A DNA stretch of 52,489 nt from an uncultured Armatimonadota bacterium (GTDB lineage: Bacteria; Armatimonadota; Fimbriimonadia; Fimbriimonadales; Fimbriimonadaceae): contig CAIUHP010000034.1 of assembly GCA_903899015.1 (NCBI GenBank), forward strand, positions 1 through 52,489, written 5' to 3'. The notes below the pieces were generated by a model. It had not been told where the DNA came from. It searched no databases and worked only from the letters and a program-made list of their open reading frames with translations. Below are positions 29,508 through 37,472 of the stretch, one piece after another; the stretch's first letter is position 1; each line of letters begins with the position of its first letter. The translations under genes and the position numbers were made by a program.

Positions 29508-30005
29508 TTAGCAAACAGCTTCGCTTAACTCCGGCTGCCGAAATCCAGCCCGCTCCAGAACTGGGATCAGAACTTCGTCGATGCAATAGACAATAGGAAC
29601 CGGTGGCCTTCCGTGACCACTCATGATTGAACCCAAGTAGGTAACGGCTGATTTCCAATTCACTTCTGCCTCAATGGAGAACGAAAGTTTTGCGAGTGGA
29701 AGTTCGGAATGGTCGAGGGTAAGCCTTGTACCTCCATCCTCAGGGCTCAGATTCCAGGCGACAATACTCGGTTGGTCACTCTCACCATCTTCCCACGTGT
29801 ACACCAGACGAGACTTGCCATCGCACTCGAGGACCACTCCCGTGATCTCTTGAGAGCCAGATTTGAGTGCATAGCGGAATCCGATTCGTGGTTCAAAATC
29901 AGCCGGCATCAGCCATTGGCTCAGGAAAGCTGGGTCAGTCAGTGCTCGCCAAACTCGTTCGATTGAGTCCGGGTAGACAATTTCAAGATGGATGTTTTCT
30001 TTCAA
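29508..30005 (-). CDS. SRPBCC/AHSA1-type ligand-binding protein
   Basis: 165 aa. The start is the TTG at 30005: GGAGG lies 7 bases upstream inside the arsR gene, and TTG overlaps its stop (TTGA). A longer frame to 30077 would read through arsR and add a basic tail. AHSA1 fold: IHLEIVYPDSIERVWRALTDPAFLSQWLMP, then a beta-sheet (SRLVYTWED, GGTRLTLDHS). ArsR-AHSA1 pairs are common in bacteria and function is mostly unknown. Co-expressed with GNAT downstream. Confidence 0.88.
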   Translation of the reverse strand: MKENIHLEIVYPDSIERVWRALTDPAFLSQWLMPADFEPRIGFRYALKSGSQEITGVVLECDGKSRLVYTWEDGESDQPSIVAWNLSPEDGGTRLTLDHSELPLAKLSFSIEAEVNWKSAVTYLGSIMSGHGRPPVPIVYCIDEVLIPVLERAGFRQPELSEAVC

Positions 30006-30331
30006 CGTGTTTCCTCCAGGTTTCTTCCTAGTTCCTTTAGTTTTTCTTGCCAAAACGGCTGATAATGGGCGACCCAAGCACTGACTTCTTTTAGCGGTTC
30101 AGCCTTGAGTTTATATATCCTTTGCTTGCCAGCCTTTACGTTTTCCACGAGTCCCGCGTTCTTTAGAATGGATAAGTGCTGCGAGATGGCAGAAATCGAC
30201 ATATTCATCGAGTCTGCCAACTGAGTCACCGGAGTCGGTCCCAACGCCAGTTGATCCAGCAACACCCGCCTCGGTTCCGAGGCTATCGCACCAAAAACAT
30301 CCGGTTTTGATGAGTCAGCACGATTCTCCAT
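30002..30331 (-). CDS. ArsR/SmtB-family repressor of the SRPBCC operon
   Basis: 109 aa with a standard winged helix: VFGAIASEPRRVLLDQLALGPTPVTQLADSMNMSISAISQHLSILKNAGLVENVKAGKQRIYKL. It has no cysteine, unlike the arsenic repressors in this window, so it is not a thiol-type metalloid sensor. It overlaps the SRPBCC gene by 4 bases. A palindrome with the same half-sites lies over each of the two divergent promoters (30343-30360, 30406-30422), so it probably controls both directions. Confidence 0.92.
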   Translation of the reverse strand: MENRADSSKPDVFGAIASEPRRVLLDQLALGPTPVTQLADSMNMSISAISQHLSILKNAGLVENVKAGKQRIYKLKAEPLKEVSAWVAHYQPFWQEKLKELGRNLEETR

Positions 30332-30341
30332 AGCTAACTTT

Positions 30342-30371
30342 ACTTTAGAATTCTCTAAAGCGTTACATCAA
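30342..30371 (-). promoter_or_regulatory. arsR-SRPBCC promoter with overlapping operator
   Basis: Minus-strand -35 TTGATG (30366-30371), 18-base spacer, -10 TAAAGT (30342-30347). The palindrome CTTTAGA (30343-30349) - 4 bases - TCTAAAG (30354-30360) covers the -10 and spacer, as expected for autorepression. Confidence 0.6.
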
Positions 30372-30394
30372 GAGACGGATTTCCATGTGATTCG

Positions 30395-30424
30395 TTGACA
30401 TGATACTTTAGAGATCGCTAAAAT
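30395..30424 (+). promoter_or_regulatory. Promoter of the SnoaL-like gene with overlapping operator
   Basis: -35 TTGACA (30395-30400), 18-base spacer, -10 TAAAAT (30419-30424). A second half-site pair CTTTAG (30406-30411) and CTAAA (30418-30422) lies over it. The -10 contains the upstream candidate ATG at 30423, so translation must start later, at 30441. Confidence 0.6.
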
Positions 30425-30440
30425 GTTTTCAAGATCAAAC

Positions 30441-30803
30441 ATGCTAACTGATGTTACTGCCCAGATTGAACTTCTTCGAAAGGCCTACGCTGCATTTAAT
30501 TCTCGTGACATTGACGAGGCTCTAGCGACCATGACGGCTAACGTGTCTTGGCCCAAAGCATTTGAAGGAGGATTCGTGGTTGGAGCAGAAGCCATTCGCG
30601 AATATTGGACTCGCCAATGGTCAGGCATCAATCCAAACGTGGAGCCAACTACCTTCACTCCTGATGACTCGGGCCGAATGGTTGTGAAAGTTCACCAAGT
30701 TGTGCGGGACCTGCAAGGCAAAGTGATTGATAATCGGCACGTAGGGCATCGCTACACCTTCCAAGATGGACTGATCGATCGGATGGAAATTTGTGATGTT
30801 TAG
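30441..30803 (+). CDS. SnoaL-like/NTF2-fold protein
   Basis: 120 aa. LLRKAYAAFNSRDIDEALATMTANVSW is the typical start of the SnoaL-like/NTF2 fold, followed by VGAEAIREYWTRQW and a C-terminal beta-sheet (GHRYTFQDGLIDRMEI). Such proteins are small ligand-binding or isomerase-like domains; the function cannot be named. The in-frame ATG at 30423 lies in the -10 box, so I chose the ATG at 30441. Divergent from and probably repressed by the ArsR protein. Confidence 0.85.
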   Translation: MLTDVTAQIELLRKAYAAFNSRDIDEALATMTANVSWPKAFEGGFVVGAEAIREYWTRQWSGINPNVEPTTFTPDDSGRMVVKVHQVVRDLQGKVIDNRHVGHRYTFQDGLIDRMEICDV

Positions 30804-30849
30804 GCTCACTTTTGAGCGAGAATCTTAGCAGGCGAAAATTTAAAGTAGT

Positions 30850-30873
30850 AGTGAACTAATACACTGTTTCACT
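30850..30873. promoter_or_regulatory. Inverted repeat, likely YtrA-type operator
   Basis: AGTGAA (30850-30855) and TTCACT (30868-30873) are perfect 6-base arms with a 12-base spacer, 12 bases before the GntR gene. Size, spacing and sequence resemble the AGTGTA-N12-TACACT type of YtrA operators. A TAATAC box at 30857-30862 could be its -10. Confidence 0.55.
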
Positions 30874-30885
30874 CGTCTCTTAGGC

Positions 30886-31293
30886 ATGAGGTTATTTATC
30901 TCGCCTACAGACGGGGTGCCGATCTACATGCAGATCGTGCAACAGGTCCGGAGGTTGGTTGCATCGGGAGAACTTGAGTCGGGAGAAGAGCTTCCGAGCA
31001 TCCGAAGCTTGGCCGACACGCTTGTAATCAATCCCAATACCGTTGCCCGAGCTTATCGCGATCTTGAGGCAGCCGGTATTGTCACTTCAAGTCGGGGCCT
31101 CGGCACCTTTGTTGCCGCTACCGACCAATCAACTGCCCATGGTGAACGGCGCTCAGTGCTTAAAGAGAGGCTAAACGCGCTTGTCGTTGAAAGCCATCAG
31201 ATGGGCATTCCCCTCGCCGAAGTTCAAGAGATGCTCAACGAAAGTTACGCGGCTTTTCTAGCTGCTCAAGATTTGGAGGTTCCACGTGGCTGA
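30886..31293 (+). CDS. GntR family regulator, YtrA type
   Basis: 135 aa. ISPTDGVPIYMQIVQQVRRLVASGELESGEELPSIRSLADTLVINPNTVARAYRDLEAAGIV is the GntR winged helix, with only a short C-terminal helical part as in the YtrA subfamily, which controls linked ABC transporters. It overlaps the ATPase gene by 8 bases. The inverted repeat upstream points to autorepression of the three-gene operon. Confidence 0.92.
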   Translation: MRLFISPTDGVPIYMQIVQQVRRLVASGELESGEELPSIRSLADTLVINPNTVARAYRDLEAAGIVTSSRGLGTFVAATDQSTAHGERRSVLKERLNALVVESHQMGIPLAEVQEMLNESYAAFLAAQDLEVPRG

Positions 31294-32176
31294 ACTAATT
31301 CTAGAAGTTAAAAACCTTGTTCGCACATTTGGCCGTCGTCGTGCCATTGACGACATATCATTTACCCTCGAGCGTGGCTCAGTCCTCGGGCTTGTTGGAC
31401 AGAATGGAGCAGGAAAAACCACTCTCATCAAGCACATCCTTGGGCTCCTTCGAGCCGAGAACGGATCAGTTCGCGTTTTTGGTTTAGATCCCGTTGCCGA
31501 TCCTCCTGGCGTTTTGTCTCGCATAGGATATCTTTCAGAAGAAGGCGACTTACCGCTTTGGATGAAGGTTGAGGAGCTTGTTCGTTACTCCGCCGCTTTC
31601 TATCCGGGATGGGATCCCAAGTACGCCGAAGAACTTCAAAAGCAGTTTGGATTATCGTCCGACTCAAAATTGGGAGCGTTGTCCAAAGGTCAACGAGCAC
31701 GCGCTGGACTCCTTTGTGCTCTCGCGTTCAAACCGGAGTTACTCCTCCTCGACGAACCTTCGTCTGGACTGGATCCCGTCGTCCGAAGAGACATCCTAAG
31801 TGCCGTCATCCGAACGATTGCAGACGAGGGCCGCACCGTTCTCTTCTCGTCTCACCTTCTCGCTGAGGTTGAACAAGTATCGGACCGAGTCATCATGATC
31901 GACGGAGGTCGCATCGTTCTTAACGATGACCTGTCGAACATCAAAGAAGCCTATTTCAGGATAGATATTCGCTTCGAAGCCAACCAAGAGGTTCCTCCAA
32001 CTCTGCCAGGATCGATCCACTGGGAAGGTAAGGGCAAAGATTGGACCGTTATTTGGGCAGGAGACCAAAGCGCGCTCACGAGCGCAGTTTGCGCTCTGAA
32101 GGGTCGCATCCTTACGAATAGAGGCGTTAGCTTAGACGAGATATTTGTCGCCTATGCAGGAGGATGCACCCAATGA
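31286..32176 (+). CDS. ABC transporter ATP-binding protein
   Basis: 296 aa, single nucleotide-binding domain. Walker A GQNGAGKTTLIKHI, signature LSKGQRARAGLL (LSKGQ, as often in YtrB/CcmA-like exporters), Walker B LLLLDEPSSGLDP and the switch His in FSSHLLAEVEQ. A C-terminal extension of about 80 residues follows. It energises the membrane protein encoded next, with which it overlaps by ATGA. Probable substrate: unknown, possibly a peptide, antibiotic or lipid. Confidence 0.95.
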   Translation: MAELILEVKNLVRTFGRRRAIDDISFTLERGSVLGLVGQNGAGKTTLIKHILGLLRAENGSVRVFGLDPVADPPGVLSRIGYLSEEGDLPLWMKVEELVRYSAAFYPGWDPKYAEELQKQFGLSSDSKLGALSKGQRARAGLLCALAFKPELLLLDEPSSGLDPVVRRDILSAVIRTIADEGRTVLFSSHLLAEVEQVSDRVIMIDGGRIVLNDDLSNIKEAYFRIDIRFEANQEVPPTLPGSIHWEGKGKDWTVIWAGDQSALTSAVCALKGRILTNRGVSLDEIFVAYAGGCTQ

Positions 32177-33840
32177 ACTCTGGAATGACGGTCCTCAGTT
32201 TGATGGTCCACCGCTTCAAAAAGGCCTACCTGTTCTTCAGCATCTACATGGGCGTTTTGGTGCTACTCGGATTGACGCCAAGAAGTTGGGTACCGGAACC
32301 TCTGTCAGCAGTCCTGTGTTTGCCATTCGGTCTTGGCCTGCTCATGACGGTATTTGGATTTGTGAACTTCGAAGCCGACATTGCATCGACTGCGTCGGCG
32401 TATTCGCCGTGGCTCCTTAGACTTCCGATTAAGACTCGTGAATTAGCGCTCTGGCCAATACTCGCGGCTGCAACTTGGGGGAGTCTTTCCTGGGTGATAT
32501 TCGCGGTGCTGTTTGTTAGACCTAGGGGCCTCGATGCACCTGTTTGGTGGCCCGCACTTATGTTTATGGCGCTTGCGTTAAGCATGCAAGCTATCTTATG
32601 GCGCCCCGTCAAACGCGGAAACATACGGCTCATCTTCACGATGCTGCTGAGCACAACCATCATGTTGTTTGGGTACATCGCTACCCAAATGCAGGTGAGG
32701 CAAGGAGTTATCTGTGCAATTTACGCCGCAATCGCGGTTCCTTCGGCTGCGATTGCTTGGTGGAGTTTAACGCTCGCGAGAACTTCGACCGCCGGTGGCA
32801 TTCGATCCGCCACCGATGTTAAAGAAACGATCAAGGTTCAACAACAGACGAACTTTTTCAAATCGCCAATGGCTGCGCAGATATGGCTCGAATGGCGCCG
32901 ACAAGGCAAACTCTTGCCCTTGCTCACCGGGTTGGGATTCCTAGCCATTTCTTTGCCTATGGCAGCCTGGCAGGATAAGCACATCATCGGATATACCGGC
33001 AAAGGTCAAGCCATTTTGGCTAACATTTGGCTGACAACGGCATTCCAATTTTTGCCTTACATTCCACTGCTATTTGCCACCGTTATCGGAATGGGAGCAC
33101 GCGTTTCAGATATTCGCGGTACCGATGGTAACTACCATCTTTACTATGCAACGCGACCCTTAAAATCACAAGACATGGTCCGAGCGAAGATGATTGCGAT
33201 CGCCATGGGCGTAGCCATCACTGCACTTTTGACAGCGGTTGTCATGATTCTTTGGGTGAGCATGCCGGTAACGCTTAGTGACGGAACGATCATGACGTAC
33301 TTCAAAGCTACGTTTGCGAGAACATTTGAACGAGAACAATGGGTTGCGATCGCCATGATCGTCGTCTTATTCACAGCGTGGACATGGAGAAATCAATCCG
33401 TGGGAGCATTTGTTGACTACATGCCGTCGCGAGAATTCGCAATGCTCTATCCAATCGCAGTTACCTTCATCGGTGTGCTTGCTTTCACTCTCTTTCGAAC
33501 CTATAACTCTGAGCTCAGAGACCCCAAATATGCGCAAGCTTGGAGCGCCGTAATGGCAATTGCTTTAGTGATCAAAATTGGTAGTGCAATTGTCATTGCG
33601 AGAAAGCAAATACGACTCCGCCCTTCGTCCAAGAGCGATATTCTCACGACATTTGCTTATTGGCAAGGGGCAGGCATCGTTGCAGCCATTTCCGTCGGAC
33701 TTATCGTTAACTGGATGCACCAAGATGGCACTCCCAGCTACATGTTCCATCCCACTCCCGAGATTATGGCTCTCATGCTCGTTCCGCTCGTTCGTCCGCT
33801 GAGTTCTCGCTTGGCCCTTGAACTTGGACGACATCGCTAA
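32173..33840 (+). CDS. ABC transporter membrane protein
   Basis: 555 aa with about ten to twelve hydrophobic segments in two blocks separated by a cytoplasmic part (TDVKETIKVQQQTNFFKSPMAAQIWLEWRRQGK). Start chosen at ATG 32173: GGAGG at 32159-32163 has 9-base spacing to it and would abut the ATG at 32164. It overlaps the ATPase stop (ATGA). It is the permease of the YtrA-type operon; no known substrate motif is visible. Confidence 0.9.
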   Translation: MNSGMTVLSLMVHRFKKAYLFFSIYMGVLVLLGLTPRSWVPEPLSAVLCLPFGLGLLMTVFGFVNFEADIASTASAYSPWLLRLPIKTRELALWPILAAATWGSLSWVIFAVLFVRPRGLDAPVWWPALMFMALALSMQAILWRPVKRGNIRLIFTMLLSTTIMLFGYIATQMQVRQGVICAIYAAIAVPSAAIAWWSLTLARTSTAGGIRSATDVKETIKVQQQTNFFKSPMAAQIWLEWRRQGKLLPLLTGLGFLAISLPMAAWQDKHIIGYTGKGQAILANIWLTTAFQFLPYIPLLFATVIGMGARVSDIRGTDGNYHLYYATRPLKSQDMVRAKMIAIAMGVAITALLTAVVMILWVSMPVTLSDGTIMTYFKATFARTFEREQWVAIAMIVVLFTAWTWRNQSVGAFVDYMPSREFAMLYPIAVTFIGVLAFTLFRTYNSELRDPKYAQAWSAVMAIALVIKIGSAIVIARKQIRLRPSSKSDILTTFAYWQGAGIVAAISVGLIVNWMHQDGTPSYMFHPTPEIMALMLVPLVRPLSSRLALELGRHR

Positions 33841-33897
33841 CGCCTCATAGTCGTAATATGATAGGGTGTAGGGCGTCTAAGTTCTGCACCTTATCTC

Positions 33898-34944
33898 ATG
33901 CTTAGCCTATTGTTAGCCGTTTCGTTGAATTCCCCAAATCAGCCTCAGGTGCCCTTTGTTCGGCATCCAAAAATGGCTTATATCGAGAACGGCGTCATCA
34001 AATTGGGAGTCGACCTAAACCTAGGAGGATCGATCACATACTTGGCTCCGATCAGTCACCCCGAGAAGAGCTTGGTTAACAGTAGCGATTTAGGGAGGCA
34101 AATCCAGCTCTCCTACTACTCTGGTCCCGTGCCTTATCACCCTAAAGGAGCCACCATTTCGAAGAGTTGGCAATTCCTCGGTTGGAATCCAATTCAAAGT
34201 GGCGACTACTACGGTAACTCGTCAAAAATCCTATCTACCAAGATCGGCAAAGATCGCCTCACCCTCCGGTGTATTCCAATGCATTGGCCACTCAAGAATG
34301 TGCCTGGAGAATGCGAATGTGAGGTTTCACTCCAGCTCGAAGGAGCGGCTGTCAAGGCAAAATGTCGACTGTTCAACAAGCGTGACGACGACCTAACTCA
34401 ATATTCTGCCCGGGCTCAGGAGTTACCTGCGGTCTATGTAAATGCCCCGTACTATCACCTCATGACGTATACGGGATCTGCTCCATGGGCTCAGGCTCCG
34501 TTGACGGAAATCCATAACCGACTAGACATGGAGCAGCATTGGGCAACCTGGTTAGCAACGGAAAACTGGGCCGCTCAAGTCGATGATCATCAGTGGGGTT
34601 TAGGAGTTTGGAATACCGGCACGGCACGATTCTCCGGTGGCTTTTTCGGCGAACCTGGAGTTGGCGGACCGGATGACGGACCGACCGGTTACATCGCTCC
34701 AAATCGCACTGAAATTCTCGATCACAACATCGTTTACGACTACAACTATGTCCTCGTAGTCGGTAGCCTCAACGAAATTCGGACTTATATTTACAATCAC
34801 GCAAAGCACGATCTTCCGGTTTGGAACTTTAACCGAACTAGAGAAGGCTGGAACTACGAGAACGCCTCGGACAAAGGGTGGCCGTTAAAGGGAGGTTTGG
34901 ACTTCACTGTTGCCAATAAATCCGTCCATCTGTTTAGCCCTTAG
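33898..34944 (+). CDS. Secreted protein of unknown family, truncated by an in-frame TAG
   Basis: 348 aa to the TAG at 34942-34944. Short signal (MLSLLLAVSL), then an all-beta-looking protein (YIENGVIKLGVDLNLGGSITYLA, NRLDMEQHWATWLATENWA, DHQWGLGVWNTGT). I do not recognise the family. The frame continues coherently for another 94 codons after the TAG to 35226, so this looks like the N-terminal three-quarters of a longer gene. A -10-like TAATAT lies near 33855. The neighbour is a convergent glycosidase gene. It may be carbohydrate-related by context. Confidence 0.7.
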   Translation: MLSLLLAVSLNSPNQPQVPFVRHPKMAYIENGVIKLGVDLNLGGSITYLAPISHPEKSLVNSSDLGRQIQLSYYSGPVPYHPKGATISKSWQFLGWNPIQSGDYYGNSSKILSTKIGKDRLTLRCIPMHWPLKNVPGECECEVSLQLEGAAVKAKCRLFNKRDDDLTQYSARAQELPAVYVNAPYYHLMTYTGSAPWAQAPLTEIHNRLDMEQHWATWLATENWAAQVDDHQWGLGVWNTGTARFSGGFFGEPGVGGPDDGPTGYIAPNRTEILDHNIVYDYNYVLVVGSLNEIRTYIYNHAKHDLPVWNFNRTREGWNYENASDKGWPLKGGLDFTVANKSVHLFSP

Positions 34945-35226
34945 TTCGCTCTTCCACTCGCTCATCTCTCGGCGGTCACCATTCAAGTTTCTTGCTCGGG
35001 CTCTCCAGCCTCGGCTGAACTCATGGCTAAAACCAGCCGGTCGAATGAGTTCTCACCCATTACGAATCAGCCGCTTTCCCTGATGAGTGATGGAAAACTT
35101 CATACCTACCGAATTCAAGTCAAGCCTCAACTTTCAGAAGCGGAGTTACTCAACCAGCTCAAATTCTCATTTAAGAGCGACAAGGAAACGTCTTTAATGG
35201 TGAAATTGGTTCGGATCGAGAAATAG
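34945..35226 (+). pseudogene. In-frame C-terminal continuation beyond the TAG
   Basis: 94 sense codons in the same frame as the preceding gene, with protein-like composition: LAHLSAVTIQVSCSG..., then LMSDGKLHTYRIQVKP. It includes a plausible beta-domain. The only ATG (35023) lacks an RBS. The TAG ends exactly next to the convergent gene at 35227. Either a nonsense mutation, a sequencing error, or stop-codon readthrough; I cannot choose from one sequence. Confidence 0.6.
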
Positions 35227-37428
35227 CTATCCTCCAGATTTTGCGATCGTGAATTCGGCCGAGTGAGTGCTCGGTACTGCCAGTACACCCAGGACGAAAC
35301 GTCCAGTTGTCGAGTCGTAAGACTCAAGTTTGGCGCTTCCCTTTATTGCGGTTACAGTCGGTAAAGACGGGCAAATACCCTCGATGAGAATTCGACTCTC
35401 ACCAGGGGCGAAATGAATCTTAAGACTCAAACCAGTTGATCGAGTGTCGATCGAAACGATTCTTTGTTTGCCAGTCGGCACAATCTTGCTTAAGTCTCCC
35501 AGAATCGTGATTCCCGATTGAGTGACGGGAAGAACCATCAGGTAGGCATAACCCTGCTCACCGATGTCTCCTTGAATGACTCCGTCGCTACCAACGAGAG
35601 TCGATTGATCTTTAGCAAAGTCAAAGACGTAGGCTGCCCCACTTTGCCCCAGGTCACGAAGATTGAACTCAAAGTGCCGTGTCGATTTGTCTCTTGGAAA
35701 GGCGAAGACGTACGAGGTTCGTACCGTTCCGTGGTTCGTGTAAGTCGAGGCTAGGAATGGAGTCTTGCGGTGGTCAGCCCCATCTTGATAGGTTTGGTCC
35801 ATCGGCAAAATTGGCCGATCCGGTTTGACGATTACTCCATCCGGGAGAATGGCTTTAAAGATATTTGACGCATTCTCTTTGCCGATACTGTCCCCTGTCC
35901 CTACCGGACCCGCTGAAAGCACGGACAGTATCATGTTTCCAAGTTCTCCGCTCTTGAAAACGTCGCACCAGGGCAAAATACCAACGGAGTCTGCCAGTTG
36001 GGAAACGTAAATAAAGTCCGCCCACTTGCCGGGTTCAAAACGGTCCCCGCTTGTGCGAATGGTTGTTAGGTTGGGATATTTCAGGCCTTGAAGAAAGAAC
36101 CTCGGAGTCCCCATACAGTATTGAAGAGTCAAATTGTGGTTCTTTGCCGCTTTTGCCATTCCGTCCGTAAAGGCATCGCCGATTCCCGGCATGGTCCCCA
36201 TCTCAGGACTATTCAAGTAGATCTGATCGAGCCAGTCCTGTTCGTAACAAACGACTCCTCCATCTAGGAGGTACTCCATAATGTCATCCCACCATTTGAG
36301 CTCAACGGCACCCACTCCAGAAATCAGATAAGTTTGGTGGTAAGGACTCATTCGATCGATCCACCGGTTATGGGTTGCAAGGGGAATCCCTAAATCATGC
36401 TGAAAGAAGCCCAGTCCGGTAGGAAATAGCTCGGGATCGGCGCGATATTCCATGAGCCCTCCGTAACGATTCCAGTTTCCTTCTGGCAGTTTTGAGTTCT
36501 TCTTGACTCCGCCGGGCTTACCAGATGGATCGTTGATAGACTTTTGATACCACCAGCTATCCAACTGAAGATAACCAAGCGGGATGTCTTTCGCGTCGTA
36601 AGTTTTCTTTAAATCCAACAACGTGTTCGTGTAGCCACGCTTCAAATCATAGTTGTAGTAATAATCGGCCCCATTATCTGTCCAGTAGCCAAATTTCTGA
36701 ACCAGTACATCCGCGTTCGGTTGGTTCAAGGTCCGTTTGTAGAGACCTCGCATCGCCAAACCCCATGTGTCCCACGTGTGGCCGATGCCGTCTCCGAAGA
36801 CCAACAAGGCATCTTGATCCATGTTCTTCGGGATGCTTTTCAAACCCTCGTTAAGCCTCACCCCTAAGGAGGTTTTCTCATTGCCAAACATCTTGGCAAT
36901 CATAAACTCTGAGGCGGGAGACATAATCATGGACTGCCCATTGGGTTCAAAAAGTAGCCATGGAGTGGCAGTTTCAGCTAACCCATACTTCGGAGGAGCG
37001 AACGTTCGATCTTGATAGCTGAAGGTCTTCATTTCACTTAGGTTCCCACTCAAAATGGGAAAAGGGATCCCAGCGCCAAATTCGCCTTCAAGATAGCGCA
37101 ACCGGAACCAAACCACGGGAAGGTTATCGTACCGACGTATCGTTCCTTGAACTGGGCCGACGGTATTCCAGTCGAACCTAATTTCCTGATACGCACCAAC
37201 TCCGTCCTTCCCTTTTCCTGACGATACGTGGGAAACCTTGCTTTCTATCTTTCCCGTGAGCCTTGCTTGCTGGCTCGGCACAGCTATTTCGTAAGTGCCC
37301 TCGGAGGAATTGACCGAAACAAGAATTCCGGATGCCGATTTGGGCAATTGTGAATCACCTGATCGTTGGCACCAAGCGGCTGTACTAACAACCAGGACAG
37401 AAATCGAGGCTATCCATCTCGAATGCAT
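35227..37428 (-). CDS. Exported TIM-barrel glycosidase, GH36/GH31-like
   Basis: 733 aa from the ATG at 37428, with signal peptide RWIASISVLVVSTAAWCQ; a longer frame to 37458 adds 10 residues. The beta-sandwich N-domain precedes a barrel with KFGYWTDNGADYYYNYDL, PLGYLQLDSWWY (strand with a likely catalytic Asp), VVCYEQDWLDQIY and LTTIRTSGDRFEPGKWAD. The layout resembles clan GH-D (GH27/31/36) glycosidases. The exact family is uncertain. The C-terminal beta-domain ends near the convergent TAG gene, with adjacent stops. Confidence 0.78.
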   Translation of the reverse strand: MHSRWIASISVLVVSTAAWCQRSGDSQLPKSASGILVSVNSSEGTYEIAVPSQQARLTGKIESKVSHVSSGKGKDGVGAYQEIRFDWNTVGPVQGTIRRYDNLPVVWFRLRYLEGEFGAGIPFPILSGNLSEMKTFSYQDRTFAPPKYGLAETATPWLLFEPNGQSMIMSPASEFMIAKMFGNEKTSLGVRLNEGLKSIPKNMDQDALLVFGDGIGHTWDTWGLAMRGLYKRTLNQPNADVLVQKFGYWTDNGADYYYNYDLKRGYTNTLLDLKKTYDAKDIPLGYLQLDSWWYQKSINDPSGKPGGVKKNSKLPEGNWNRYGGLMEYRADPELFPTGLGFFQHDLGIPLATHNRWIDRMSPYHQTYLISGVGAVELKWWDDIMEYLLDGGVVCYEQDWLDQIYLNSPEMGTMPGIGDAFTDGMAKAAKNHNLTLQYCMGTPRFFLQGLKYPNLTTIRTSGDRFEPGKWADFIYVSQLADSVGILPWCDVFKSGELGNMILSVLSAGPVGTGDSIGKENASNIFKAILPDGVIVKPDRPILPMDQTYQDGADHRKTPFLASTYTNHGTVRTSYVFAFPRDKSTRHFEFNLRDLGQSGAAYVFDFAKDQSTLVGSDGVIQGDIGEQGYAYLMVLPVTQSGITILGDLSKIVPTGKQRIVSIDTRSTGLSLKIHFAPGESRILIEGICPSLPTVTAIKGSAKLESYDSTTGRFVLGVLAVPSTHSAEFTIAKSGG

Positions 37429-37472
37429 AGGCCCTAAGTCTACGACGATTCGGACCAAAAAGGAGGTCGGGG

